Assembly (NCBI RefSeq): GCF_029946515.1 | Contig: NZ_JARZHH010000035.1 | Span: 1 to 64,000, forward strand | Direction: 5' to 3' | From: Polyangium sp. 6x1 | GTDB lineage: Bacteria; Myxococcota_A; Polyangia; Polyangiales; Polyangiaceae | DNA: 64,000 bases | In this document: positions 56,700-64,000 of the stretch, one piece after another | Numbering within the stretch: position 1 is the stretch's first letter | How the letters are laid out: every line of letters begins with the position of its first letter | Made by a program: the position numbers and the translations under genes | The notes under the pieces: model-generated | What the model was told of the DNA's origin: nothing | Database searches by the model: none | The model's input: only the letters and a program-made list of their open reading frames with translations

Positions 56700-57853
56700 C
56701 GCCGCCTCGCCTCGGCGACGATCGCCTCGTAATGCCCGAGCATCTGCCTCGCAATGGCGTCCCAGCCGAATCCGGCGGCCACGGCGCGCCCCGCTTCTCC
56801 CATGCGCCGGGCGCGCGCGGGGTCTTCGAGGATCGCGAGCAGCGCCTCGGCGATCCGCTCGGGCGTGTTCTCGACCCAGGCGCCCGCGCCGCGCTCTTCC
56901 AGGATCTTCCAGGGACAAGCCTTGCTCACGACGACGGGCGTGCCCGCGGCGAGCGCCTCGGCCACGACGATCCCGAAATTCTCGCCGTGTGACGGCAGGA
57001 CGAGAACCGTGGCCGACGCGAGGAGCTTCTGTTTGTCCTTTCCATACACAGGCCCGAGAAACCGCATGCGCGGGCGAGGCGTGACGCGGGTGAGGAGCGC
57101 CTCGACGCGCGCTTGTTCGCCGTCCTCGTCCGGCCCGGCGACGAGCGTCTCCACCTCGGGCATGGCGGCGGCGACGCGGGCGAGGGCAGGGACGAGCACG
57201 TCGAACCCCTTCACCGGGTGAATACGGCCCAGAAAAACGATCCGCGCCTTCTCGCGAGGCACGTCGGGGAGCGCGTCGGGCAAATCGACGCCGTTTGGTA
57301 CGACAAACGTGCGCGCGCCGGGGACGTGGCGGAGGATCTGGCTTGCCTCCTCGTCGCTCGTCGCGTGCACGCCCGCGGCGGAGAGGACGTTCTTTCGCTC
57401 GACGAGCTCGAAATAGGGAGCCTTTTTCCAGCGCTTCGAGCCGATGGCCCACGGCATGAGCGTGCCCTGCGGCGAGAGGACGGCGGGCACACGTGCGCGC
57501 CGCGCGAGGGCCATGGCCGCGGCCGACGAAAACGAGAACAGGGCCGTGACGTGCACCAGATCCCAGCGCGGGATTTCCCGAGCGATGTGGAGCGCGAGCG
57601 GCGCGGAGACGGCAAAACGCGTGCGAGGCCTGCGCGGGAAATAGCGGACGGGCACGCCCTCGGCGAGCGTCTTTTCCGCGTGGGGCACGGGCAGATCCCC
57701 CGCGCCGTCGGCGTCCGTCGTGACGACCTCGACCGTCACGCCGAGGCCGAGGAGGCGCTGGCAAAGACGGAGCACGCCTTCGATCGGTCCGCCATACCGC
57801 GTCGCGGGCCAGAAGCTCGGAATGACGTGGAGGACGCGGAGGGACATGGCCAT
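56696..57853 (-). CDS. Glycosyltransferase family 4
   Basis: The 385-residue GT-B enzyme has a Gly-rich N-terminal loop (FWPATRYGGPIEGVLRLC), the inter-domain GRIHPVKGFDVLVPAL, and the donor-binding HGENFGIVVAEALAAGTPVV with the two conserved Glu of the EX7E motif. It probably uses a nucleotide sugar to extend the polysaccharide repeat unit. The gene lies in an uninterrupted minus-strand run: CgeB-like protein, this enzyme, PssD, PssE, with gaps of three bases or overlaps. Confidence 0.93.
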   Translation of the reverse strand: MAMSLRVLHVIPSFWPATRYGGPIEGVLRLCQRLLGLGVTVEVVTTDADGAGDLPVPHAEKTLAEGVPVRYFPRRPRTRFAVSAPLALHIAREIPRWDLVHVTALFSFSSAAAMALARRARVPAVLSPQGTLMPWAIGSKRWKKAPYFELVERKNVLSAAGVHATSDEEASQILRHVPGARTFVVPNGVDLPDALPDVPREKARIVFLGRIHPVKGFDVLVPALARVAAAMPEVETLVAGPDEDGEQARVEALLTRVTPRPRMRFLGPVYGKDKQKLLASATVLVLPSHGENFGIVVAEALAAGTPVVVSKACPWKILEERGAGAWVENTPERIAEALLAILEDPARARRMGEAGRAVAAGFGWDAIARQMLGHYEAIVAEARRR

Positions 57854-57856
57854 TCG

Positions 57857-58837
57857 TCAGGCGAGATCCGCGAGGATGGTTTCGAGCCTGTGTCGATACG
57901 TGTGCTCGGCGAGGGCGCGGCGCGCGCCGGCCTCGCGGATGGCGAGCATGTCGGCCGGGAAGCGGCGCGCGTGTTCGAGGTGGCCCGCGAGCTCCTCGTA
58001 TGTCTCGAAGGTGAGCACTTCTTTCCCCGGATCGAAGCACTGGAGCAGCGTCGGCCGGAACTCCACGAGCTGGAGCCCGCCGGCGCCCGCGATCTCGAAC
58101 GCGCGGCAATTCAGCGAGTTGCCCTCCGCCAGCGCGAACGTGTTGAGGCAGGCCATCCCCGCGCCGAACACGCGGCTCTTCTCCTCGCGGACGACGTATT
58201 TCCCGGAAAAACTCGTCCGGATCTCCTTCGCCGACCAGGGCGGCGGCATGGTGCCGTAGAGCTCGAGCCGCGCGCCGTCGCGGAGCAGGCGCATCAAAAC
58301 GGCCTGGCGAAACGCATAATAGTTTCCAGCGACGACCACGGCGTCGCTCGTCTGCTTCGCGAGCGGCCGATGCCAGCGCGGGTTCATCGCCTCGTGCAGG
58401 AGCGCGCACGTCTGGCCCGCGAGCCGTAGCTTTTTCACGGCGTCCGGGTCCTTGACGTACACCTTGTCCCAGTAGGGATTCACGAGCCCGAACCTGCGGC
58501 TGTTCGCCGGCGCGTCGCCCCACCAGAGAATGCGCCGCCCCGGCACGAGCCGGCCGAGCGCGTCGAGGATCTCCGGGTGCACGTCCCACGTGAGCGCGAG
58601 CAAGACGTCCGGCCGGCGATTCTCGACGAGGCGGAGGAGCTTTCGATCCTGCGGCAATGGCGCGTCTCCGAAGACCCGCTCTTCCACCATGCGGAGCGCG
58701 CGGCGAGGGACCGACCAGTACGCGGCGTGATCGACTTCTTCGGCGCCCAGGACCTCGTGGCCCATCTCCACGAGCGTCTCGGCGACGTTGTCGGCGAAGC
58801 CGTCCGCGAATCGAGGCCCGAGGACGAGGACACGCAT
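57857..58837 (-). CDS. CgeB-like glycosyltransferase family protein
   Basis: The 326-residue protein resembles the CgeB/spore-maturation-type glycosyltransferases: MRVLVLGPRFADGFADNVAE at the start, LLALTWDVHPEILDALGRL and the C-terminal NCRAFEIAGAGGLQLVEFRP, FDPGKEVLTFETYEELA. The last corresponds to the sugar-donor half. CgeB affects spore surface polysaccharide in Bacillus, and similar enzymes occur in many capsule clusters. It begins six bases after the methyltransferase gene and ends three bases before the GT4 start. Confidence 0.88.
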   Translation of the reverse strand: MRVLVLGPRFADGFADNVAETLVEMGHEVLGAEEVDHAAYWSVPRRALRMVEERVFGDAPLPQDRKLLRLVENRRPDVLLALTWDVHPEILDALGRLVPGRRILWWGDAPANSRRFGLVNPYWDKVYVKDPDAVKKLRLAGQTCALLHEAMNPRWHRPLAKQTSDAVVVAGNYYAFRQAVLMRLLRDGARLELYGTMPPPWSAKEIRTSFSGKYVVREEKSRVFGAGMACLNTFALAEGNSLNCRAFEIAGAGGLQLVEFRPTLLQCFDPGKEVLTFETYEELAGHLEHARRFPADMLAIREAGARRALAEHTYRHRLETILADLA

Positions 58838-58843
58838 GGCGCC

Positions 58844-59593
58844 TCAGGCTCCCTTTCGCAGCCGGAAGAGCATGTCCGACGAATAAATCCCGTCGCGCGT
58901 CGCTCCATTTTCCACGAGAAACCACGCCGCGATCGCGCCGCGCATCGCCCGCCACGCGACATACCGGATCGCGCTCTTCACGCCGTGCGGCACCGGGCCG
59001 CATTCGCGGAACTCCACGCGGTCGCCCCAGCCTGTCATCGCGGCGAGCTGCGTGATGCTGTTCGGCGTGAATGCGATCTGGTGCGTGATGTCCCAGTATC
59101 GCGCCGCCGCGCCGAACGGAGAGACGGCGTTCGGCACCATGCCCACGAGCGCGCCGCCGGGGCGCAGCACGCGGCGCGCCTCGCGGAAAAAGTCGACGAG
59201 CCGATCCTTGGGCAGATGCTCGACGATGTTGAAGGCGGTGAGGAAGCCGTAGGAGCCCTCGCGCTCGGCCGCGAGGTGATCGATCACGTCGCCGACGACG
59301 AGCTCACCGCGCACGAACTTGCGGGCCTCGTCGAGCTCCTCGACGCAGAGATCGACGCCGCGCGTACGGGCGAAGCCGCGTTGTTCGAGCGCGTAGATGA
59401 GCTCGCCGCAGCCGCAGGCGAGGTCGAGGCACAGCGTCGTGCGATCCTCGGGCAGCCATGGGCCGAGGCGGCGCAAGAGGCCCGCGGCGCTCGTTCGGTA
59501 GTGCTCGGCGGTCGGGCGGTGGCCACGCGAGGCCGTCGTCTCGTAGTAGCGTTTGGTGATGTCTTCGAGCGACGCCATGTGCGGAGTGCGCAT
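58844..59593 (-). CDS. Class I SAM-dependent methyltransferase
   Basis: The 249-residue protein has the SAM motif LCLDLACGCGELIYALEQ, the acidic GVDLCVEEL, and VVGDVIDHL, then FNIVEHLPKDRLVDFFREARRVLRPGGALVG. This matches the Methyltransf_11/UbiE group that acts on sugars, lipids or small molecules. The start could be 59593 or 59578; neither has a clear ribosome site. It is 42 bases downstream of the ART-like gene and leads into the sugar-transfer genes, so it may belong functionally to the polysaccharide side. Confidence 0.85.
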   Translation of the reverse strand: MRTPHMASLEDITKRYYETTASRGHRPTAEHYRTSAAGLLRRLGPWLPEDRTTLCLDLACGCGELIYALEQRGFARTRGVDLCVEELDEARKFVRGELVVGDVIDHLAAEREGSYGFLTAFNIVEHLPKDRLVDFFREARRVLRPGGALVGMVPNAVSPFGAAARYWDITHQIAFTPNSITQLAAMTGWGDRVEFRECGPVPHGVKSAIRYVAWRAMRGAIAAWFLVENGATRDGIYSSDMLFRLRKGA

Positions 59594-59635
59594 GGTGAAG
59601 AAGCCGGAGCGCCGAGGCAAGGGCGCGAACGCGGT

Positions 59636-60370
59636 TTATCCCGCGCTCGACATGTCGCGGTACTGCGCGACCGTGAAGCGCGCCCAGGCGCCGCGCGCGT
59701 CGCGCAGGTGCACCGCCACGGGCTCGAGGGCGCCCCACGCGCGCGGATGCAGCTTGCACTGCATCGAACGCGAGCCGCGGCGATCGACCGCGAAATCGGG
59801 CGGCGTGTCGCCTTCGGCCGGCTCGGCCGGGGCCGCGGTCTTCGCCTGCGGTGCGTCACGACCGCCCTGCAAGGCGCGCGTCGTTCGCAGCTCGAGCACC
59901 GCCGCCGGCCCGCCCGAGCCCGCGCGTCCGGCATCGAGCGCGGTCGACGTGGGAAACACCGAGCCCGTCCGCCCGGTCACGGCTCCGATCCCCGACCGCA
60001 GAATCACGTTGATCCCGGCGTAACTCGTCGCGTGATACAGCGCCGAGCCGGACGCCAGCGTGAGCGCGCCGGTCTTCCCAGGAGCCGCCTGGCGTTGCGC
60101 GGCCCCGTTTGTCCGGGCCACCGTGGCCGGATGCGGCGCCCGCTCCTTGCGCGCGCCGGCATTCGCGGCCGATTTCTTCTGCACCGTGGCCGGGTGCGGC
60201 GGCCGCTCCTTGCGCGCGCCGGCATTCGCGGCCGATTTCTTCTGCACCGTGGCCGGGTGCGGCGGCCGGCTCGGCCGTTTTCCGGGCTGCGCCGTCGTCG
60301 CCGTTTTCCGCTGCACCGTCGCCGGATGCGGCGCTCGTTGCTTTTTCCCCTCGCCCTCGCCGTTCGCCAT
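59636..60370 (-). CDS. Repeat-bearing protein with ART-like core, probable toxin
   Basis: The 244-residue protein begins with four HPATV motifs (residues about 15, 38, 59, 80), two of them in perfect 21-residue units. A core follows: ALYHATSYAGINVILRSGI, then GSVFPTSTALDAGRA and AAVLELRT. The YHATS...ILRSGI...VF pattern resembles the ADP-ribosyltransferase/KptA fold, in which His binds NAD. A C-terminal domain ends MQCKLHP...YRDM. GGAGG is seven bases before the ATG. The same HPATV motifs are in the DUF4157 gene 33 bases upstream, so both may share a delivery or cleavage signal. The fold is inferred by eye only. Confidence 0.6.
   Translation of the reverse strand: MANGEGEGKKQRAPHPATVQRKTATTAQPGKRPSRPPHPATVQKKSAANAGARKERPPHPATVQKKSAANAGARKERAPHPATVARTNGAAQRQAAPGKTGALTLASGSALYHATSYAGINVILRSGIGAVTGRTGSVFPTSTALDAGRAGSGGPAAVLELRTTRALQGGRDAPQAKTAAPAEPAEGDTPPDFAVDRRGSRSMQCKLHPRAWGALEPVAVHLRDARGAWARFTVAQYRDMSSAG
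60121..60309 (-). repeat. 63-base tandem repeats encoding HPATV units
   Basis: Copies start at 60121, 60184 and 60247; the first two are almost identical over 63 bases and the third diverges after about 25. Each unit encodes 21 residues of the type PPHPATVQKK plus SAANAGARKER. Frame is kept by the length. Confidence 0.85.
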
Positions 60371-60403
60371 CGCCGCCTCCTCCGCGTCGTCCGCAGGAAA
60401 ACT

Positions 60404-61615
60404 CTACCGCAGCTTCTCGTACACGTCGCGTGGCCCGCGCACCGATCCGCTCACCGGCGTCTTCACGTCGGCGGCCCTGAGCACGTCGAGCGCGAACGCC
60501 GAGCATTGCTTCGATTGCAGGTTGAATCGGTGCCGCCCTGCCTGATACTCGGCCACCTTCGCCATCGCCGCCTGCGCCTGCGCCGCGTCGATGGGGTACT
60601 CCTTGAGCCGCACCCCGGGTTTTTCAAAGGCCGCCTTGTCGTCATGCACCACGCCGGGGACGCCCGACATGAGCTTGCCGATGTCGCGGTGGGGATCGTA
60701 GGAGCCGTAATTCTGCGGCGAAAAACCAAAGGCGTGCCGCTCTCCAGTCGGCTCTTCGAGCGCGACGAAGCTATGGCCCGCGAGCGGCTCCGGGAGGCTC
60801 TGATTCTCGTGCATGTACGTCCCGAAAATGAGCCGATATCCAGCGCCCTTCGCCTGCGCGGCCCGCATCTGCAGCGGAGCGACGTTTTGCGCCGGCGGCC
60901 CGAGCGCCGGAAATGGGCGCGCGCCCGACGCCATCTTCGGTTGCCCCGTGGCGACGGCCCTTCCCATGCGATCCGCCTCTGCTTCCAGCTCGAAATCCTG
61001 CACCACCGCGATTCCGTCGCCCAGCGGGTTCGCCACCCGCCCCTCGCGCTGCTGCACCACGTGCGTCAGCTCGTGCCCGAGGAGCTCCTGGCCCCGCGAG
61101 GTGTGTGGCTCGTAAAACCCGGGCGCGAAATGGATGTCGGCGCCCAGCGTGAACGCGATCGCCCCGATCGACGCCGCCTCGCCGCCGACGTGGACCCGCA
61201 CGTCGGAGAAATCCGCCTCGAAAAAGTTCTCCATTTTGCGCAGCACCGAGGGCGGAAGCGGCTGTCCCTCCCGCGCCCGCTTGTTTTCGAGGAAACCCGC
61301 GGGCGGCTCGAAGGCGTGCACGCCCGAGGGCTGCGCCGCGCTGAATGCAGACGGTTCGTCCGCGCCGCGCCTTTGCAGCGGGGCGCCGCGTGTCGTCGCG
61401 GCGTGCGGCGGACGCCCGGCGAGCTCGGGGACCGCGCTCTTTCGTTGCGCCACCGTGGCCGGGTGCGGGGGCAGGGACGTCGTGCTGCGCTGAATGGCCT
61501 TGGCCGGGTGCGGCGGCCTCGCCGCGTGGGGCCGGAAGAAGGCCTGCGCCAGCATCGACGCCGGGATACGATTGGCGGGATAACACGCCTGGATGACGCC
61601 TTGTTTCGGGCTCAT
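60404..61615 (-). CDS. DUF4157 (HELTH metalloprotease-like) protein with C-terminal permuted papain-like domain
   Basis: The ATG at 61615 overlaps the GTPase stop (ATGA), giving 403 residues. Residues 35-80 carry PPHPAKA, PPHPATV and PPHAAT motifs. Residues about 118-195 match DUF4157: LPPSVLRKMENFFEADFSDV, GADIHFAPG and the zinc site HELTH at 181-185. After an Ala-rich linker, residues 265-403 have AGHSFVALE (H281) and SKQCSAFALDVL (C371), the His-then-Cys order of permuted NlpC/P60-like enzymes. DUF4157 proteins are found as toxins linked to contractile injection systems. No such system's structural gene is in the window. Confidence 0.82.
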   Translation of the reverse strand: MSPKQGVIQACYPANRIPASMLAQAFFRPHAARPPHPAKAIQRSTTSLPPHPATVAQRKSAVPELAGRPPHAATTRGAPLQRRGADEPSAFSAAQPSGVHAFEPPAGFLENKRAREGQPLPPSVLRKMENFFEADFSDVRVHVGGEAASIGAIAFTLGADIHFAPGFYEPHTSRGQELLGHELTHVVQQREGRVANPLGDGIAVVQDFELEAEADRMGRAVATGQPKMASGARPFPALGPPAQNVAPLQMRAAQAKGAGYRLIFGTYMHENQSLPEPLAGHSFVALEEPTGERHAFGFSPQNYGSYDPHRDIGKLMSGVPGVVHDDKAAFEKPGVRLKEYPIDAAQAQAAMAKVAEYQAGRHRFNLQSKQCSAFALDVLRAADVKTPVSGSVRGPRDVYEKLR

Positions 61616-62793
61616 GGCGATCGCGTCCGGGCCGCGCGAGGGCCCGGCCCATGTGGAGGGCCCTCCGGGGCCAGATGAGATTGAGCGTACCACCGCACGC
61701 GGCGAATCAGCAAAGGCGCTGCATGTTCGGTGCGGCTCCCCCAGGTCACCGTGCTCGCGGCGAGCAGGAGGACGACGAGCGCGGGCACCACGACGAGGGC
61801 CGGACGGAAGCGCCGCAAGAGCGCCCGCCGCGCCTCCACGCGCCGCGCCATTTCGGCTTTTCGCGCCTCCTCGCGCTGCGCGCGTGCGGCGGCGAGCGCC
61901 TCTTCCCCGAGCGTCCGGTCGACGAGATACACGAGCCCCGCCGCCGTGCTCCGATGCCCGATGGGATCCTCCACGTTCGCGGCCACCGAAAACCAGAGAT
62001 CGTGCTCAGGCCATCGCGTTCGCATGAATTCCGCGATGTCCGTCGCCAGCGCCGACACATCCGCGTCCACCGCCGCCGCCTCCGCGCGCCGGGCCTCGAT
62101 CTGCGCGGGCGCCGTGAAGGCCGCCCGATCGGCCGGCAGCATGCGACCATGACGCGCGAAGAGCCGATCCCGCGCCGCCGCGTCCTCGTCGTCCGTGCCC
62201 CCGAGCGCGACGAGATCGGCGAAATTGATCTGCACGGCCATGGGCACGTCGCGGGCGTCCATGCCCATGCGCCCCGCGAATTGCTCCACGAAGGCCATCA
62301 CGGCGTCGATCCGCGCCCGCACCTCTTCCATTTGCGCGGCCGCGGGCTCGGCCGTCCCTTCGCCCGCCGGGAAGATGTCGCCATACGCAGGCACGAGCGA
62401 AGGGTGCACGTGCCCCGCGACCAAGCCTTTTCGACGCGGCGGCACGGGCGGAGCCACGCAAAGCACGATGCCTCCGATTCGACCGATCCGCGGCTCCAGC
62501 GCGTCCCGCAGCGCCCCGGCTTCGTCCCGCGCCGCGTCCACGATCGCACCAGGCACGTCGATCACCCGCACCGCGCGCTCGCCGATCTCCACGCGGTGCT
62601 CCGTCACCGCCGCCGTTGGTGCCGGGTTCGCCCCCGTCTCCACCCGCGGAGACCCGATTCCCTCGGCCGTCACCGGCGCCATGCGGGCATACTGGCTCCA
62701 CCGCATCCGCGTCCGGGTTTTTCCGGACCGACGCCAGCCGAGCAGCAGGATCGCAGGCTCTCGCTCCCGGTCCGGCGCGGGGCTCCCGCTCAT
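61612..62793 (-). CDS. Membrane-tethered divergent GTPase
   Basis: The 393-residue protein has a P-loop ILLLGWRRSGKTRTRM (G19-T26), a Walker B-type VRVIDVPGA near residue 80, a G4-like QINFAD and a G5-like FSVAAN. The set suggests a TRAFAC-type GTPase with modified specificity motifs, as in bacterial conflict-system GTPases. One membrane helix lies near residues 338-358 (VVVPALVVLLLAA), with a short tail outside. Its ATG overlaps the radical SAM stop and its stop overlaps the DUF4157 start, so it is in the middle of a coupled four-gene run. Confidence 0.78.
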   Translation of the reverse strand: MSGSPAPDREREPAILLLGWRRSGKTRTRMRWSQYARMAPVTAEGIGSPRVETGANPAPTAAVTEHRVEIGERAVRVIDVPGAIVDAARDEAGALRDALEPRIGRIGGIVLCVAPPVPPRRKGLVAGHVHPSLVPAYGDIFPAGEGTAEPAAAQMEEVRARIDAVMAFVEQFAGRMGMDARDVPMAVQINFADLVALGGTDDEDAAARDRLFARHGRMLPADRAAFTAPAQIEARRAEAAAVDADVSALATDIAEFMRTRWPEHDLWFSVAANVEDPIGHRSTAAGLVYLVDRTLGEEALAAARAQREEARKAEMARRVEARRALLRRFRPALVVVPALVVLLLAASTVTWGSRTEHAAPLLIRRVRWYAQSHLAPEGPPHGPGPRAARTRSP

Positions 62794-63380
62794 GCTCGCC
62801 CCTCGGCGGTCTTCGGCCCGAGGGCGCGGAGGGCAAACCCCGTCACGCGCGCCCGCTCGCCCTTGCCGATCCACTCCACCGCGGGCAAACCTTCGATGTC
62901 CTCGGGGCGAATCCGCCCCGTCAGGAAATGCAATCGCTGGTTCGACGAGCCCCGCAGGGGCAGCCGCGCCGCGAGATCGGCCTCGTACCGCCCGTCGATC
63001 AGAAGATCGACCTCGGCGAGCAGGGCCCGGGCGTGAGGTCGCACGTCGGATTCGATCTCGTCCCGGGTAAAACCCGAAAACACGACGACGTCCGCGCCCT
63101 CGGCCCGGAGCGCACGGCAGAGCGCCGCGAAGCCGAGGGCCTGTTCGAACGGCTCGCCGCCGCTCAAGGTCACGCCGCGCAGGCCTCGGAACGAGCGCAC
63201 CCAGGACGCGGCCGCATGCACGGAGCACACGCGTCGCGGCGCCGGGGTCCAGGTCCCGGGGTTGTGACAACCTCGGCAGCGGAGCGTGCAGCCCTGCGCC
63301 CAGAGGACCGCGCGCGCGCCGGGCCCGTTCGCGCGGGACGGCGCGACGGCGTCTGCGAGGTTGAGCAAAAGGTCCGTCAC
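62790..63380 (-). CDS. Radical SAM protein, NrdG-like (anaerobic RNR activase family or relative)
   Basis: The 196-residue protein has the radical SAM cluster motif CTLRCRGC (C31, C35, C38), preceded by the short N-terminal strand of activase-type enzymes, the SAM-binding GGEPF segment, and DVVVFSGFTRDEIE. Activases of this type make a glycyl radical on a partner enzyme; no class III ribonucleotide reductase or other glycyl-radical enzyme is adjacent. The GTG start overlaps the stop of the unknown upstream gene (GTGA), and its stop overlaps the GTPase ATG. The partner in this operon may be the unknown protein. Confidence 0.8.
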   Translation of the reverse strand: MTDLLLNLADAVAPSRANGPGARAVLWAQGCTLRCRGCHNPGTWTPAPRRVCSVHAAASWVRSFRGLRGVTLSGGEPFEQALGFAALCRALRAEGADVVVFSGFTRDEIESDVRPHARALLAEVDLLIDGRYEADLAARLPLRGSSNQRLHFLTGRIRPEDIEGLPAVEWIGKGERARVTGFALRALGPKTAEGRA

Positions 63381-64000
63381 GACGAACCTTGCCTCCCCGT
63401 CACGGCGACGTTTTGCAGGACAACCTCCGCGCCACCTGCGCCGTCGCCGCCCGCGGGCCACAAGGCGCGCCCGTCCTCGCCGTAGAGCTCGGCCTCGACG
63501 CCCTGCGCGCGCAGCGCCCCGAGCACGTCCGCATACCCTCCGTGGACGCACGCCGGGCCATCCCATTCCGCGGGCCCGCGCATTTCAATCGAATCGATGT
63601 CCGGGAGCGCGGCCCACGACACGAGGTGCTCCGCGATCCGCGCGAAGACCCCGTGATCGTCGGAGAGCTCGGCGACGAACGCCCCTTCGCGCGCGTCGAA
63701 TCGAACCTCCGAGGCCCGGAGCCCCGCCGCGACGCCGCCCTCGCAGAGCGAAACGACCCGCGCCCGCGCCCGCGCCGCGAGGAGCGCGTCGAGCTCGGCG
63801 AGCAGGCTCGCGACATTCGCAGGGCCGTCTTGCGCCCTTCGTCCGGCCAAACCTTTCAGATCGGCCGCGAGCCCCGGGCGGAAGGCTTCGAGCTGCCGCT
63901 GCCACGCGGGCGTCTCCAGCACGGCGAGCGCGCACGCGAGCCCCTCCTGCTGGACCGCGAGCATCTCTTCCAGCGTGCGCGGCGAGACCCACGCGATGAG
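63377..64000 (-). CDS. Unknown protein, incomplete at the window edge
   Basis: The frame is open to the window end, so the start is probably outside; an ATG at 63964 is a possible but unproven start. About 207 residues are visible: a helical part (LEEMLAVQQEGLACALAVL, RPGLAADLKGLAGRR), then a beta-rich domain (VVSLCEGGVAAGLRASEVRF, EGAFVAELSDDHGVFARI) and an Asp/Glu-rich end. I do not recognise the family. Its TGA overlaps the GTG of the radical SAM gene, so it starts the visible run of coupled genes. Confidence 0.65.
   Translation of the reverse strand, partial: LIAWVSPRTLEEMLAVQQEGLACALAVLETPAWQRQLEAFRPGLAADLKGLAGRRAQDGPANVASLLAELDALLAARARARVVSLCEGGVAAGLRASEVRFDAREGAFVAELSDDHGVFARIAEHLVSWAALPDIDSIEMRGPAEWDGPACVHGGYADVLGALRAQGVEAELYGEDGRALWPAGGDGAGGAEVVLQNVAVTGRQGSS

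Noticed and set aside
60121-60309. CRISPR array
   Set aside because: The 63-base copies are directly adjacent, keep the reading frame and have no spacers; they encode a protein repeat.

Overview
The window looks like a piece of chromosome from a myxobacterium (Myxococcota, most likely the Polyangium/Sorangium side). The signs are very high GC with strong G/C third positions, Hanks-type kinases with Pro/Ala/Gln-rich tails, many lipoproteins, a choice-of-anchor-L-like paralogue pair with MopE-type metal-binding motifs, and a DUF4157 protein. This is inferred from gene content; no rRNA or tRNA gene is present to confirm it. Genes are tightly packed, with no gene-free stretch over 300 bases. Many neighbours overlap by ATGA, GTGA or TTGA, which points to translational coupling.

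Bases 1-31,600 are mostly core and signalling genes. They hold the tail of a membrane signalling protein, a ComF-type phosphoribosyltransferase, an envelope set (GYF-like membrane protein, coupled lipoprotein, alginate-export-like barrel), and ftsH coupled to an M15/DUF882 peptidase. A tRNA/rRNA modification block follows (tilS, a small Cys-rich protein, a TrmA/RlmD-type methyltransferase, mnmA). Then come a Ser/Thr kinase, a PATAN/DUF4388 response regulator, a CPBP protease, a solitary SPPY-type DNA methyltransferase, a halogenase/GGR-like flavoprotein facing a ferredoxin, a PAP2 phosphatase, small lipoproteins, an orphan TRAP binding protein, metK and the two anchor-type lipoproteins. A 128-bp concentric palindrome at 6645-6772 supplies the stop codons of both flanking genes.

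Bases 32,600-38,400 hold a complete ISC iron-sulfur operon: merR-like regulator, iscS, iscU, iscA, hscB, hscA, fdx. The usual Rrf2-type IscR is absent. The leading MerR-family protein carries a CX2CX8CX2C cluster and has a promoter and an 18-bp dyad in front of it. This suggests a SoxR-like sensor doing IscR's job.

Bases 38,900-49,300 and 54,700-59,600 form a split exopolysaccharide region. The first part has a Wzc-type tyrosine autokinase, a membrane glycosyltransferase, GNAT, polysaccharide deacetylase, WecA-like initiating transferase, GT4 and carbamoyltransferase. The second has methyltransferases, a CgeB-like protein, GT4 and a PssD/PssE pair. Between them lie a Uma2 nuclease-like gene, two unknowns and a coupled AAA ATPase/metallophosphoesterase pair that looks like a possible conflict system.

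Bases 59,636-64,000 (minus strand) hold the most unusual set: an unknown protein, an NrdG-like radical SAM protein, a membrane-tethered divergent GTPase and a DUF4157 protein, all joined by 4-base overlaps, followed 33 bases later by a protein with an ART-like core. The last two share HPATV repeat motifs. The DUF4157 protein ends in what looks like a permuted papain-like domain. I read this as a toxin/effector module with its own GTPase and radical SAM partner, and as the best candidate here for an undescribed system.
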